A stretch of DNA of 64,000 nucleotides from assembly GCF_030348505.1 (NCBI RefSeq), contig NZ_JAUCFJ010000002.1, forward strand, positions 2,918,001-2,982,000. Direction: 5' to 3'. The translations under genes were made by a program, and so were the position numbers. Below are positions 7,623-16,258 of this stretch, piece after piece; position 1 is the stretch's first letter, and each line of letters begins with the position of its first letter. Source of the DNA: Lysinibacillus sp. G4S2. Lineage in GTDB: Bacteria; Bacillota; Bacilli; Bacillales_A; Planococcaceae. The notes below the pieces were generated by a model. That model was not told where the DNA came from and searched no databases. It saw only the letters and a program-made list of their open reading frames with translations.

Positions 7623-7820
7623 CTTTTATTAAGTTGGTCATGGGAATCCCCCAAGTTCCTTCATTTTCAACCTAATCTCCATTGTTGTTAAATTAGATAA
7701 AGAAAGAAAAAGCATACATCCTCCTAATTCTTTCGATAGAGCCCTAGTAACTTTTTCAAACCAATTGTGATTATTATCTATTTCGAGGATTATCTTTTTC
7801 TTACAATCGAAATTAAACAA
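7623..7820 (-). pseudogene. N-terminal half of the gene split by the IS3 element
   Basis: Reads LFNFDCKKKIILEIDNNHN, then WFEKVTRALSKELGGCMLFL and TTMEIRLKMKELGGFP before a stop at 7638, just inside the IS border. The residues continue the other half at 6041-6233. A related, shorter copy of the same N-terminus (NTWELLNIDCKKKIIL) lies at 15618-15728 with a TTG start; here the matching codon is TAG, so even the start is damaged. The GGGGG run in the ELGG codons is the likely frameshift point. Confidence 0.6.
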
Positions 7821-7975
7821 CTTCCATGTATGCTAAGTTTGCTTCTTAGGCAGTCATGCTAGAACAACTACTATAAATGATTATTTTAATTATTCTTAAA
7901 TACACCTTCCTTTTCGTCCAAACAACTGTATTCGATATGAATAAAATAGGATATAGAATTGGAGGTGAATATAAA

Positions 7976-8365
7976 ATGGCATCATTTGAAATTGGAGCGA
8001 GAAGTCTTTTCAATTTTCGAAACGAACGCTTTTTCCTATTTGTTGAAGATGAAGTTACAATTCCAGCTCAAGGTGTAGAGATTGATCCAGTTAATATCTA
8101 TGAGATTGACCAACAAACTTTCAATTTTATTAGAGATGAAGGGGATACACCTGTGATTCGACCAGTTATTACTCTTCCACCTGTACCACCTGGATTTGAA
8201 TTAGAACGAAAATGTATTTTTACAGTTGATAATGCATACTACGTAATTTATGATTTAGAAAATGGAACAGACAACAATGTTTTATTAAGAATCGGTGCAG
8301 CTTTATTTAACTCATTGAGAAATTCTGGTGTTCGTGAATGTATTCCTCAAGATTTTATTAATTAA
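7976..8365 (+). CDS. Conserved small protein MASFEIGAR type, copy 1
   Basis: A 129-residue soluble protein with no signal peptide or membrane segment. It has a proline-rich middle (VITLPPVPPGFELE) and a beta-rich pattern, and ends in RECIPQDFIN. The start at 7976 has GGAGGTGAAT upstream at about seven bases. A copy at 15869 differs at only a handful of residues, and the similarity extends ~190 bases upstream into the start of the divergent gene, so a whole module was duplicated. The family is unknown to me; I see no catalytic motif. Confidence 0.65.
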   Translation: MASFEIGARSLFNFRNERFFLFVEDEVTIPAQGVEIDPVNIYEIDQQTFNFIRDEGDTPVIRPVITLPPVPPGFELERKCIFTVDNAYYVIYDLENGTDNNVLLRIGAALFNSLRNSGVRECIPQDFIN

Positions 8366-8415
8366 TACAATCTCCAACTGGCGTCGGGAACTTATTGAAC
8401 AACTTAAAAACAAAC

Positions 8416-8446
8416 GGAGTAGCATTTAAATTCGCTACTCCTTTGC
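8416..8446 (+). terminator. Terminator after the MASFEIGAR copy 1 gene
   Basis: GGAGTAGC (8416-8423) and GCTACTCC (8434-8441) form a perfect stem, followed by TTTGCTCTTTC, 50 bases after the stop codon. Confidence 0.55.
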
Positions 8447-8592
8447 TCTTTCTATTCTATCCCTTCCCCTTTTTTTGGAGAAGATTTAGAGATGGTAAAG
8501 AAATATTTTCAGGAAAAGCATGGGATTCAGCAATTTTTTTTTTTGACATAGACTACGATAAAGGTTATGTACAATTTTAATCATGTATTAGA

Positions 8593-8630
8593 AAATGACC
8601 AAGACGGCAATTATGCTATCTTGGTCATTT
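8593..8630. terminator. Bidirectional terminator before the secreted protein gene end
   Basis: AAATGACCAAGA (8593-8604) pairs with TCTTGGTCATTT (8619-8630), with T-rich flanks on both strands. It serves the minus-strand gene ending at 8667. Confidence 0.65.
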
Positions 8631-8666
8631 GTTTATATGTCTTGAAAATATTAAAATTACAATACT

Positions 8667-9173
8667 TTAGTTTAACACACTGACAGTAAAATCAAATTCT
8701 CCTGCTCCGCCATTATTTGAAATAATCGATATCTTATATTCACCCATTGGGATATCATGTAGATCCCAAAATGCTGTATAAGTTTTAGATTCACCAGGTT
8801 TTAACGTACCATTATTCCATATTTCCCCTTTAGGATTAAAAATTTTCCATGTGGAAGTATTAGACCCTCTATTTGCTATATTATATCTTACGTCATGATC
8901 ATTTGAGGCAATATGGAATTCATTTTTAAATTCCCCATGTATTAATGGCTGATTATTGTAAATAGCTACTAATGTTTTTACATACTTCCAAGTATCACTA
9001 CCGAAATCCTCTTCGTAATTTTGAACAACAGTACCATCTTCATTTTCTTGAATACTTGTGTTAACGGTTTCTTGTTGTACTGCCACTTGTTTTTCTGCCA
9101 TTGCAGGTGGAAGGCTAGATCCTACCAAAGCTAAAGTTAAAGTAGATGTTGTAACCCATTTAGTAAATTTCAT
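8667..9173 (-). CDS. Secreted protein, unknown function
   Basis: A 168-residue protein with a classical signal peptide (MKFTKWVTTSTLTLALVGSS, cleavage after AMA near residue 26). The mature part begins with an acidic linker (about residues 27-60) and then a ~105-residue beta-sandwich-like region containing STWKIFNPKGEIWNNG, LKPGESKTYTAFWDL and MGEYKISIISNNGG. The pattern resembles Ig-like or CARDB-type extracellular domains, an inference from the strand pattern only. GGAG precedes the ATG by about nine bases. It is a single-gene unit with its own terminator. Confidence 0.6.
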   Translation of the reverse strand: MKFTKWVTTSTLTLALVGSSLPPAMAEKQVAVQQETVNTSIQENEDGTVVQNYEEDFGSDTWKYVKTLVAIYNNQPLIHGEFKNEFHIASNDHDVRYNIANRGSNTSTWKIFNPKGEIWNNGTLKPGESKTYTAFWDLHDIPMGEYKISIISNNGGAGEFDFTVSVLN

Positions 9174-9439
9174 AAGATATCACTCCAAAATCGCTCCTAA
9201 TTATGTATAGTATACTTCGAATTACTAAATATACCAATTAAGACGAAAGAAAAATAATCAGGTACTCACCATTTAATGAGCGCCTGATCATTTGTTTTGC
9301 TTACTTAATAGTAATCTCTATAATCGTATTTAATGTAAATATATTTTGAAAAGATTAATTTATTTACAGTTCCGGTCGATATTAGGATAAGTATGGTAAA
9401 TACTAAAAAATCAATTAACTAGAAAGGTGGAAATCTTTT

Positions 9440-9772
9440 ATGATTACTACAAGAAATTCAACAGCAACTATGCAATATTTAATGACACGTAGATCCTATA
9501 AACAATATGGGCTCCCTCAACAAAACAGTAACGAAATTAACCGCACTTCTAAGAGTCAAGAAAGAATAAACAATGTGAATAAAATTATCGAAGAAAGTAA
9601 AACATCTAAACTCTCTACTAAACAGATTGAAACACTTAAAAGTGCTGCTAAGGATGGTTTATTAGGCTCTAGTACTACTAAATTAGGACCATGGGGGAAA
9701 CACAACCTCCAAAAATTTTTATCAAACTCTAAGTACAATTCAACATTAAATGCTTATCGAAATTCAATATAA
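9440..9772 (+). CDS. Small hypothetical protein
   Basis: A 110-residue polar protein with an N-terminal MQYLMTRRSYKQYGLP segment, a helical charged middle (KSQERINNVNKIIEESKTSK) and a C-terminus with LGPWGKHNLQKFLSNSKYNS. AAAGGTGG precedes the ATG by about ten bases. No export signal or membrane helix is seen, and the family is not recognised. A strong terminator lies about 90 bases downstream (9864). Confidence 0.5.
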   Translation: MITTRNSTATMQYLMTRRSYKQYGLPQQNSNEINRTSKSQERINNVNKIIEESKTSKLSTKQIETLKSAAKDGLLGSSTTKLGPWGKHNLQKFLSNSKYNSTLNAYRNSI

Positions 9773-9863
9773 AATCATTAAAATCAAAACACCCTTTAAC
9801 ACTTTGGAGGTTTTTTTGAAATACAATTAAACTTACAAGGTATTACGTTTGGCGTTGTGCAAT

Positions 9864-9906
9864 AAAAAAGCCCAGGCTCAAATTAATTGAGTACCTGGGG
9901 CTTTTT
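9864..9906. terminator. Strong bidirectional terminator
   Basis: AAAAAGCCCAGGCTCA pairs with TGAGTACCTGGGGCTTTTT across a seven-base loop, with A- and T-runs on both sides. It separates the plus-strand gene at 9440 from the minus-strand genes to its right. Confidence 0.75.
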
Positions 9907-9988
9907 GTTGAAGTTTAGGTTAAAGTAAAGATATGAAATCTTTCATTAATAAGATAACACAACAACCTGAACAAAATCTGAACAATTA

Positions 9989-10215
9989 TTATGCAGCTAC
10001 AATTTTTGTTTTCTGCGCTAATTTTGCTACCTCTATTTTTCAGCTCCTTCTTTGGCTGCTTCGGCACCAGTGAATGTACCTGTTTTAACTCGTCATAACT
10101 TACCTTCTGGCTCAATGTAAGAAACCCAGCCAAAATGATGTTTTAGAACATCCGTTACATTTTCTGCTGTTTGATGTGTACTAGATGTGCCATTTTGGGT
10201 GCAAACATAATTTGC
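9989..10215 (-). pseudogene. Relic of a cell-wall-type protein (possible SPOR-like C-terminus)
   Basis: The minus strand reads NVTDVLKHHFGWVSYIEPEG KL, a TGA, RVKTGTFTGAEAAKEGAEK, and after a one-base shift IEVAKLAQKTKIVAA with a stop at 9989. The pattern YRVxTGTFTGxEAAKxGAEK with AKLAQKTK resembles the SPOR-type repeat at the end of Bacillus cell-wall amidases; this is recognition from memory and not a search. One stop and one frameshift make it non-functional. Confidence 0.4.
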
Positions 10216-10251
10216 ATCCCTGAAACCTTGATTCTATAAGCATTTAAAAGA

Positions 10252-11457
10252 CTATCTAAATATATTGTGCTCATAAAGGTAATCATAGGAAAGATCGACG
10301 AACAAATACTCATGTTCGTTAATAGCAATCGAAAACGTTCTTGTAATTTCCCCTGTCTCAATATCTCGATAAAGCTCTGAAATTTCCCCGCTTTGATCGT
10401 TGCGCATTTTAATGATTGTTTGTAGGAAATATGGACGCCAGCTCCAGTTTTTATTAATAGCTCTAGGCTGCAATTCCCACTGTCCATCTATACGCATAAC
10501 GTTTGGAGATAGTTGGAAGCCATCTTCATTACAAATATATAATCGGAATGAATAACTATCCAACAGCTGTGCCAAATGCTCTAAATGTGAGATGTTGTCA
10601 CTAGAAGGTTTAACACGATGGACAATCGCTTCTAGCTCCTCTCTCAATTTTTTCAGCTCAAAATATTGCGCTTCAAGCATTTTCTTTTCAGATGTAATAA
10701 ATTGCTGGCACTCCTCTTTAAATCGCTCCTTTAAAATATCCTTTTCTACAAATGTCATTGCAGGATTTGCTAAGTATCGTCCTTGATAGAAGCGCCCTCC
10801 ATTTTTCCAGGCAAACTGTAATTGATAAACGGTTTCGATTCCTTCAAATAAGAGGTTTGCACCAATTTTATAAGCGAGGCTCCCTATTGCTGATATCATA
10901 TCAGACTGTGCAGACCAAGAATCATAATTTAAATCTCGAATATTCACCTTTAAAATTTGTGGGGATAATAGAGCAATATGTTCTAAATGACTCTCCGCTC
11001 CCACTTCCTGAACGGCAATTTTCACACCAAATGTCGTAAAGTAACGTAGTGCATGGTGTAGCTTATGAATGTCACCTAGAAAACGATGTTCAGAAACAAC
11101 TAATACAATACGATGTAACTCTTCTTCACTTATATATTGTTGAATAATATTAAAGTGACTTTCTCCGAAATCCTGCATCAGTATGTTCGGATTACTTGGA
11201 ATATAAATATCAACATCCGGTGCAATCTCTCCTATTTTTTCTAATGCAGCATGTAGAATTTTATGTTCCATGTCAATACGGTACTCTTCTGGAATATCTT
11301 CATTATTTACAAAATCTTTTAAATTAATTTGTTGACCCTCGATTTGTAACTGTCCGGAAATTTCGTAGGCAATCACCGTATGCGCATCCGCGCTAAATAT
11401 AGGTTGAAAATACCCATGTATTTGATCTAAATTTGTTAACACTTCAATTGCGTCCAT
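10252..11457 (-). CDS. ykuI: YkuI-type EAL domain protein with degenerate active site
   Basis: About 401 residues starting at ATG 11457 (MDAIEVLTNLDQIHGYFQPI), with GGAGG eight bases ahead. Residues 1-240 are an EAL (cyclic-di-GMP phosphodiesterase) fold, followed by a helix (about 250-290) and a PAS-like C-terminal domain with NWSWRPYF and RTFSIAIN, the layout of B. subtilis YkuI along its whole length. Several metal and catalytic positions are changed: the EAL/EVL motif reads EIS, ExTE reads VVSE, DNxG reads QEVG and KID reads KVN. The protein is therefore probably inactive as a phosphodiesterase and may sense a ligand or act through protein contacts. Cytoplasmic. Confidence 0.8.
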   Translation of the reverse strand: MDAIEVLTNLDQIHGYFQPIFSADAHTVIAYEISGQLQIEGQQINLKDFVNNEDIPEEYRIDMEHKILHAALEKIGEIAPDVDIYIPSNPNILMQDFGESHFNIIQQYISEEELHRIVLVVSEHRFLGDIHKLHHALRYFTTFGVKIAVQEVGAESHLEHIALLSPQILKVNIRDLNYDSWSAQSDMISAIGSLAYKIGANLLFEGIETVYQLQFAWKNGGRFYQGRYLANPAMTFVEKDILKERFKEECQQFITSEKKMLEAQYFELKKLREELEAIVHRVKPSSDNISHLEHLAQLLDSYSFRLYICNEDGFQLSPNVMRIDGQWELQPRAINKNWSWRPYFLQTIIKMRNDQSGEISELYRDIETGEITRTFSIAINEHEYLFVDLSYDYLYEHNIFR

Positions 11458-11935
11458 TGTCGAAACCTCCATATCATGAATAACTCCATAACAGTTATTC
11501 AAGAATAGCATTACTTTCACAGCTCATTACATGAAAAAAAGCTCTCTGACTGTATATTAATTTGTTTAAAGTAAATTCGCAACTTCACTTGGCAATATTT
11601 GATGGAAATATCTGTTCTGAAAAGTTAGCCGTCCATTCATTTTTCACAGTTTTTCAGTAACCCTAAAGTCTAATACCTGAAATCATCCACTAATGTCAAA
11701 TCACATTTTGCCGAAAATATACCATTAAATGATAATGCCGTCATCTAAAACTGCTTTTATCATGTACTGCTGTGTAAAAACGAAAAAAATTTCTTTATCA
11801 CCATAATTTATGCAACAAACCGAAGTGAAAGCCGTGATAATTAGAGCTATTCATCCAATTTACTTAAAATATTCAGTCATTCACCCACTAATATAGATGA
11901 TATTATTTTTGTACTGGCGTTTCCCCTTCTACTCA
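11458..11935. other. Intergenic stretch, nothing recognised
   Basis: About 480 bases between ykuI and the terminator of the next operon. I find no coding frame, RNA gene or repeat that I can support. Confidence 0.4.
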
Positions 11936-11944
11936 TAGTAAAAA

Positions 11945-11988
11945 AGCAGTATTCCAAAGTATGAATTATACCCTTCCGGAATACTGCT
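11945..11988 (-). terminator. Terminator of the zinc-ribbon/SPFH operon
   Basis: AGCAGTATTCC (11945-11955) pairs with GGAATACTGCT (11978-11988). The minus strand continues into TTTTT, directly after the stop codon at 11994. Confidence 0.75.
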
Positions 11989-11993
11989 CATGA

Positions 11994-13100
11994 CTATTCT
12001 GACATAAAGAAATACCAAATAATCGCAATTGTAATTAAGGATAAGATTACAGCAAATGTAACACGAAGCGGTGAAATCGGAGCATCTCCACCTACATGAC
12101 CCGTTTGTCCGTTCACCATAAATCGGTAAATTTTCTCCTTATAACGGAATGAAGAAAGCCAGATTGGTAACATAAGATATTTGTATGTAATATCATCATG
12201 TGTTGTAGAGAAACATAAATTGGATACAACATCTGCATTCTGTTCCCAACGGATTTTTGAAGTAATTTGTGCATTTAGATGATCATGTATTTCTCTCTTT
12301 GCTTGACCCCACCCGTCCTGTAAACCAATACTGTAGCGTTCTGATAAAAACCCAGCTACATATTCTGGTTTATAGGCTTTATTATCGAGTAAATTAAAAG
12401 GTTCTATTTTTCGCATCATATTCCGATCATAACGGGTTGTTGCACTTATTAAATGATCGTCAATAAATTCCTGATAAAAACCACTTGTGGAATACCAATC
12501 TGTTTCAGTTCGAGTATTTCCCTCTTTATCTGTAACTGTACGATGTCTACCGTAACTTGCGGAATACCTTGAGCTTGTTTTCGTATCAAAAGTCCAATAA
12601 GGAAGATAAACCCCTTTAAACGAATCAGGCTTTGCACTATCTTTTGCAGCTTTCGGGGTGAACCATTTTCCTTTAATCCATCGTTGGAAGCTTTCACCTG
12701 CTTGCTTATCTGTTATTTCAAATGCACATACCCCGTTCGGTGCTAGTGTATTTTCAGCACTAGCCTCCATAACCTGATTAGAACCACAATATGGGCAACT
12801 ATCGGCTACCTGTAATGCATCATAAATCGTTTCTGCCGCACAGGATTTACAAATGACTGTTTTTTTCTCAACACCCCAGTCAAAATTCCCACGTTCTTCA
12901 GCATTTGCGAAAATCATTTCCTGGGCAACTTTTTCCTCTTGCTTTTCTGGGGCTGCAATTTCTGACTCATAGCCACAATAAGGACATGTTAGCTTTCCTG
13001 TTGCTGGATTAAATTCAATAGATGCACTACATGATGGACACTCAGCGTCAAAATCAAGCTTTACTTGTTTAACATTTTCAGCATCTTGCGTTGTCATCAC
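11994..13100 (-). CDS. TFIIB-type zinc-ribbon membrane protein (YdjG-like)
   Basis: 368 residues with two zinc ribbons near the N-terminus (CPSC...CPYC at about 21-42 and CKSC...CPYC at about 84-105), a central ~200-residue region with PYWTFDTKTSSRYSASYG, and one C-terminal transmembrane helix (about 346-364). It lies 11 bases after the SPFH gene (13112) in one operon. In B. subtilis the equivalent pair YdjG/YdjI acts with the PspA homologue at the membrane under the SigW envelope-stress response; the pairing here suggests a similar membrane-scaffold role. No pspA homologue is next to it. Confidence 0.7.
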   Translation of the reverse strand: MMTTQDAENVKQVKLDFDAECPSCSASIEFNPATGKLTCPYCGYESEIAAPEKQEEKVAQEMIFANAEERGNFDWGVEKKTVICKSCAAETIYDALQVADSCPYCGSNQVMEASAENTLAPNGVCAFEITDKQAGESFQRWIKGKWFTPKAAKDSAKPDSFKGVYLPYWTFDTKTSSRYSASYGRHRTVTDKEGNTRTETDWYSTSGFYQEFIDDHLISATTRYDRNMMRKIEPFNLLDNKAYKPEYVAGFLSERYSIGLQDGWGQAKREIHDHLNAQITSKIRWEQNADVVSNLCFSTTHDDITYKYLMLPIWLSSFRYKEKIYRFMVNGQTGHVGGDAPISPLRVTFAVILSLITIAIIWYFFMSE

Positions 13101-13111
13101 TAGTTATCTCC

Positions 13112-14368
13112 TTACTTAACATCATTTTCATCAAACACATCGCCACACTCTGGACAGAATTTTGGTGGGTTTGCAGGATCTTCTGGCTGCCAACCACATT
13201 TATCGCACACGTATTGTAATGCTCCTAAAGGTTTTTTAGCACCACATTCGCTACAGAATTTACCAGTGTTTTCATGGCCACAAGCACATTTCCATGCACC
13301 AGAAGTCGTCGCTGTTTGTTGTTTCTGGGCTACCTGTTTATTTTGCTCATTCATTTGGTAAAGCTGTCCTGCATTAACACCGCCTGATTGAGCTGCCATG
13401 TTCATGCCCATAAACCCTGCCATTGCTCCGCCATCATTGTTTGCTGCTGCGATCATCGCTTCCGCCTGAGCACCCGTTAAATGAGCTGCAGCCATACCTG
13501 GATCACGCATTACGGCATTTCGTTGTAATTGTTTAATCATCGCCTCATCTTCTTCAGATGCTTTTAAAGAACTAATGCCAAATGATACAACCGCTAGACC
13601 ACGAGTTGATAACCATTTTTCTGACAATACTTTATTGAGAGCATCCGCTAAAGCAACTGTATGTGCAGGAATTTCACTATAGCGTACTCCACTTGCTGAA
13701 ATATGTGCGAAAGCTGGCTGTAACGCAGTCATTAACTCTGTTTTTAATTGGCTATCGATTGCGTCTCTTGTAAATTCACGCTCTACGTTTCCACAAACAT
13801 TTGTATAAAATAATAATGGATCGACAATTTTATATGAATATTCGCCATGACAACGAATAGCAATATCAATATCTAGGCCTATGTTACGGTCTATAACTCG
13901 GAATGGAATCGGTGCTGGTGTTCCGTATTTATTGCCGACGATTTCTTTTTTATTAAAATAGTACACACGCTGATCCTTTGCAGGTTCTCCTCCAAATGTG
14001 AAGCGTTTACCAATTTGCTTGAATGTTTCCATAATACTTTCGGACAAATCATTGCCATACATAATCGAAGGCTCTGTTGATGTATCATAAACATACTCCC
14101 CAGACTCCGCAGAGAACTCCACTACTTTCCCTTGCTCGACAATCATCATACATTGACCTTCATTAATTGCAATAATAGAGCCATTACTAATAATATTGTC
14201 ATTGCCTTTATTTGATCCTCGTTTAGAAGTACGTTTAACACCCTTTGCTACAAGAACATCTGATGAGAGTGACTCACAATAGAAATATTCACGCCATTGA
14301 TCTTCTAGAACACCCGTTAATGCGCCAACTCCTGCTTTTAATAAACCCATAGTTATTCCCACCTTCAA
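13112..14368 (-). CDS. SPFH-domain protein with C-terminal zinc ribbons (YdjI-like)
   Basis: 418 residues. An SPFH/band-7 domain fills about residues 30-270 (...RVIDRNIGLDIDIAIRCHGE..., LSEKWLSTRGLAVVSFGISS), then an Ala/Gly/Met/Gln-rich linker (about 280-345) and two zinc-ribbon modules (CACGHENTGKFCSECG and CDKCGWQPEDP...FCPECG). SPFH proteins form membrane-associated oligomers. The extra ribbons make it longer than the B. subtilis YdjI I recall (~320 residues). First gene of a two-gene operon with the zinc-ribbon membrane protein. Confidence 0.7.
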   Translation of the reverse strand: MKVGITMGLLKAGVGALTGVLEDQWREYFYCESLSSDVLVAKGVKRTSKRGSNKGNDNIISNGSIIAINEGQCMMIVEQGKVVEFSAESGEYVYDTSTEPSIMYGNDLSESIMETFKQIGKRFTFGGEPAKDQRVYYFNKKEIVGNKYGTPAPIPFRVIDRNIGLDIDIAIRCHGEYSYKIVDPLLFYTNVCGNVEREFTRDAIDSQLKTELMTALQPAFAHISASGVRYSEIPAHTVALADALNKVLSEKWLSTRGLAVVSFGISSLKASEEDEAMIKQLQRNAVMRDPGMAAAHLTGAQAEAMIAAANNDGGAMAGFMGMNMAAQSGGVNAGQLYQMNEQNKQVAQKQQTATTSGAWKCACGHENTGKFCSECGAKKPLGALQYVCDKCGWQPEDPANPPKFCPECGDVFDENDVK

Positions 14369-14404
14369 CTTATATACTTAACACTTATTTTATCATATCA
14401 ATAA

Positions 14405-14535
14405 TACCTCGACATCATTGCGTGAAGCTTTAGGTCCACACGACGTTGGTCACTCAGGCGTTTTCACAGGACGTGAAGTTCTTAGCCTGCGTTCTCTATT
14501 TCAGCGTGTGTTTGAACACTCGCTAAAAGAAGTTA
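14405..14535. other. Unexplained GC-richer intergenic block
   Basis: Between the SPFH gene and the DUF423 terminator lies ~130 bases noticeably richer in G and C than its surroundings, containing GTCCACACGACGTTGGTCAC and CACAGGACGTGAAG. No gene with a ribosome binding site covers it. It is coding-like in one frame (GPHDVGHSGVFTGREVLSLR), so it could be a gene relic or a structured RNA. Confidence 0.3.
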
Positions 14536-14603
14536 GAAATAATCTAATCATTATGTAGTACGTACAATAAGGACAATTTGTTTCATTTTTTAGCCTTCTT
14601 TAT

Positions 14604-14635
14604 AAAAAAAGAGATAGCTCCATAGGAACTACCTC
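14604..14635 (-). terminator. Terminator of the DUF423 gene
   Basis: GAGATAGCTCC pairs with GGAACTACCTC (two mismatches), followed on the minus strand by seven Ts, 30 bases after the stop at 14666. Confidence 0.6.
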
Positions 14636-14665
14636 AATCATAATTATAGTGGATCTTAGCGTTTC

Positions 14666-15040
14666 TTAAGAAAATGCAGAAATAGCAACAAGCACCCAGG
14701 CAATTATAAACAACAAACCGCCGATTGGTGTAATCGCTCCAAGCTTTTTCACACCTGTAACGGCTAATACATATAAACTGCCAGAGAAAAACACAATACC
14801 AGCAAACATTAAATAACCTGCCCAAGAAAGCATACTAGAAGCTCCTAAAAGAGCATCGCTAGATAAAATACCAAGTCCCAGTAAGCCTAATGAATGATAC
14901 ATATGATATTGCACCGCAGTTTCCCAAATGGCCGCATAATGTGGTGACGCAAATTTATCTTTTAGTGCATGTGCCCCAAAAGCACCTAGCACAACACCAA
15001 GACAAGCCATAATAGCCCCTAAAGCTAATAAAATTTCCAT
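14666..15040 (-). CDS. ywdK: DUF423 family membrane protein (YwdK-like)
   Basis: 124 residues with four transmembrane helices (about 3-22, 48-66, 72-92 and 98-120). The family signature GAFGAHALK near residue 20 and the conserved VQYHMYHSLGLL in the second helix identify DUF423. The biochemical role of the family is unknown. It lies 11 bases after the thioesterase gene at 15052, on the same strand and with a shared terminator, so the two form an operon. Confidence 0.75.
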   Translation of the reverse strand: MEILLALGAIMACLGVVLGAFGAHALKDKFASPHYAAIWETAVQYHMYHSLGLLGLGILSSDALLGASSMLSWAGYLMFAGIVFFSGSLYVLAVTGVKKLGAITPIGGLLFIIAWVLVAISAFS

Positions 15041-15051
15041 ACTTCCGTCTC

Positions 15052-15477
15052 CTATTTCGTTTCACATGCGATTTCTTTGTATTTCGCATCCCAAGCCGGA
15101 TCAATTTTACTTAGCGATACCGGACGTAACGTATCTTTATGGGCTAAAATATGTACTGACTGAGCAGTCGCAGCTATCGTTCCATCTTCATGTAAAATTT
15201 CATAGCCATATGTTGTACGTAAACGATCATGCTTTTCCACCCATGTACGCACAGTTGCTACTTGGCCATAATGCATAGCTGCCTTATAAGAAATGGATAA
15301 ATCCATCACCGGCGATACATAACCATCTTTTTCTAACGCTGCATACTCAAAGCCTGCATCATTTACTAGCTGTGAGCGTCCAATCTCCATCCAAATGATG
15401 TAGTTTGCATGGTACACCACGCCCATTTGGTCGGTCTCAGCATATCGAATTTCTATTTGTTTCTCACTTACAAACAT
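15052..15477 (-). CDS. Hotdog-fold acyl-CoA thioesterase (YbgC/YneP-like)
   Basis: 141 residues from ATG 15477 (MFVSEKQIEIRYAETDQMGV), chosen because GAGGTG stands six bases ahead. The 4-hydroxybenzoyl-CoA thioesterase signature RYAETDQMGVVYHANYIIWM contains the catalytic Asp and the helix of the hotdog fold. The family hydrolyses acyl-CoA thioesters in the cytoplasm; chain length is not predictable here. First gene of an operon with the DUF423 protein. Confidence 0.75.
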   Translation of the reverse strand: MFVSEKQIEIRYAETDQMGVVYHANYIIWMEIGRSQLVNDAGFEYAALEKDGYVSPVMDLSISYKAAMHYGQVATVRTWVEKHDRLRTTYGYEILHEDGTIAATAQSVHILAHKDTLRPVSLSKIDPAWDAKYKEIACETK

Positions 15478-15617
15478 TTTCTTCACCTCGTCATTCATTA
15501 TAGCGTAAAAATATTGATTTGGCGGGTTTTTGCTCTATTGATTTTTGTAAGGTGAAAAATAATGGTTCGATTAAGTGTGATGATTATTAGAAAAACAAAT
15601 TTCATATATGTTTATCT

Positions 15618-15728
15618 CTATTCCATATAAACTCGTATAAAATCTTTTATTTGCTGTACTTTTGTAGAATCCATTTTGAGGATTATCTTCTTCTTACAAT
15701 CGATATTTAACAACTCCCATGTATTCAA
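15618..15728 (-). pseudogene. Truncated second copy of the IS3-split gene's N-terminus
   Basis: A TTG start followed by NTWELLNIDCKKKIILK matches the N-terminus at 7623-7820. After that the sequence departs into MDSTKVQQIKDFIRVYME and a stop. It looks like a gene cut by a deletion junction, left over from duplication of the module that includes the divergent gene at 15869. Confidence 0.45.
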
Positions 15729-15868
15729 CGTTTGCTTCTTTAGCTGCCATGATAGAACAACTACTATAAATGGTTATTTTAATTATTCTTCATTACACCT
15801 TCCTTTTCGTCCAAACAACTGTTTTCGATATGAATAAAATATGATATAGAATAGGAGGTGAATATAAA

Positions 15869-16258
15869 ATGGCATCATTTGAAATTGGAGCGAGAAGTCT
15901 TTTCAATTTTCGAAACGAACGCTTTTTCCTATTAGTTGAAGATGAAGTTACAATTCCAGCTCAAGGTGTAGAGATTGATCCAGTTAATATCTATGAGATT
16001 GACCAACAAACTTTCAATTTTATTAGAAATGAAGGAGATACACCTGTGATTCGACCAGTTATTACTCTTCCACCTGTACCACCTGGATTTAAATTAGAAC
16101 GAAAATGTATTTTTACAGTTGATAATGCATACTACGTAATTTATGATTTAGAAAATGGAACAGATAACAATGTTTTATTAAGAATCGGCGCAGCTTTATT
16201 TAACTCAATGAGAAATTCTGGTGTTCGTGAATGTATTCCTCAAGATTTTATTAATTAA
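15869..16258 (+). CDS. Conserved small protein MASFEIGAR type, copy 2
   Basis: 129 residues, nearly identical to the product at 7976; visible changes include L for F at residue 26, N for D and K for E in the middle, and M for L near the end. Upstream, ~190 bases are also nearly identical, including GGAGGTGAAT before the ATG and the beginning of the divergent relic (15618-15728). Both copies are intact, which suggests that both are expressed or that the duplication is recent. Function unknown. Confidence 0.65.
   Translation: MASFEIGARSLFNFRNERFFLLVEDEVTIPAQGVEIDPVNIYEIDQQTFNFIRNEGDTPVIRPVITLPPVPPGFKLERKCIFTVDNAYYVIYDLENGTDNNVLLRIGAALFNSMRNSGVRECIPQDFIN

Noticed and set aside
8395-8580. Plus-strand open frame of 61 codons after the MASFEIGAR gene
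   Set aside because: It reads through the terminator hairpin at 8416 and has low-complexity Phe-rich sequence, with no good ribosome binding site.
10155-10487. Minus-strand 110-codon frame overlapping ykuI
   Set aside because: It overlaps the 3' end of ykuI in another frame and its composition is atypical; a shadow.
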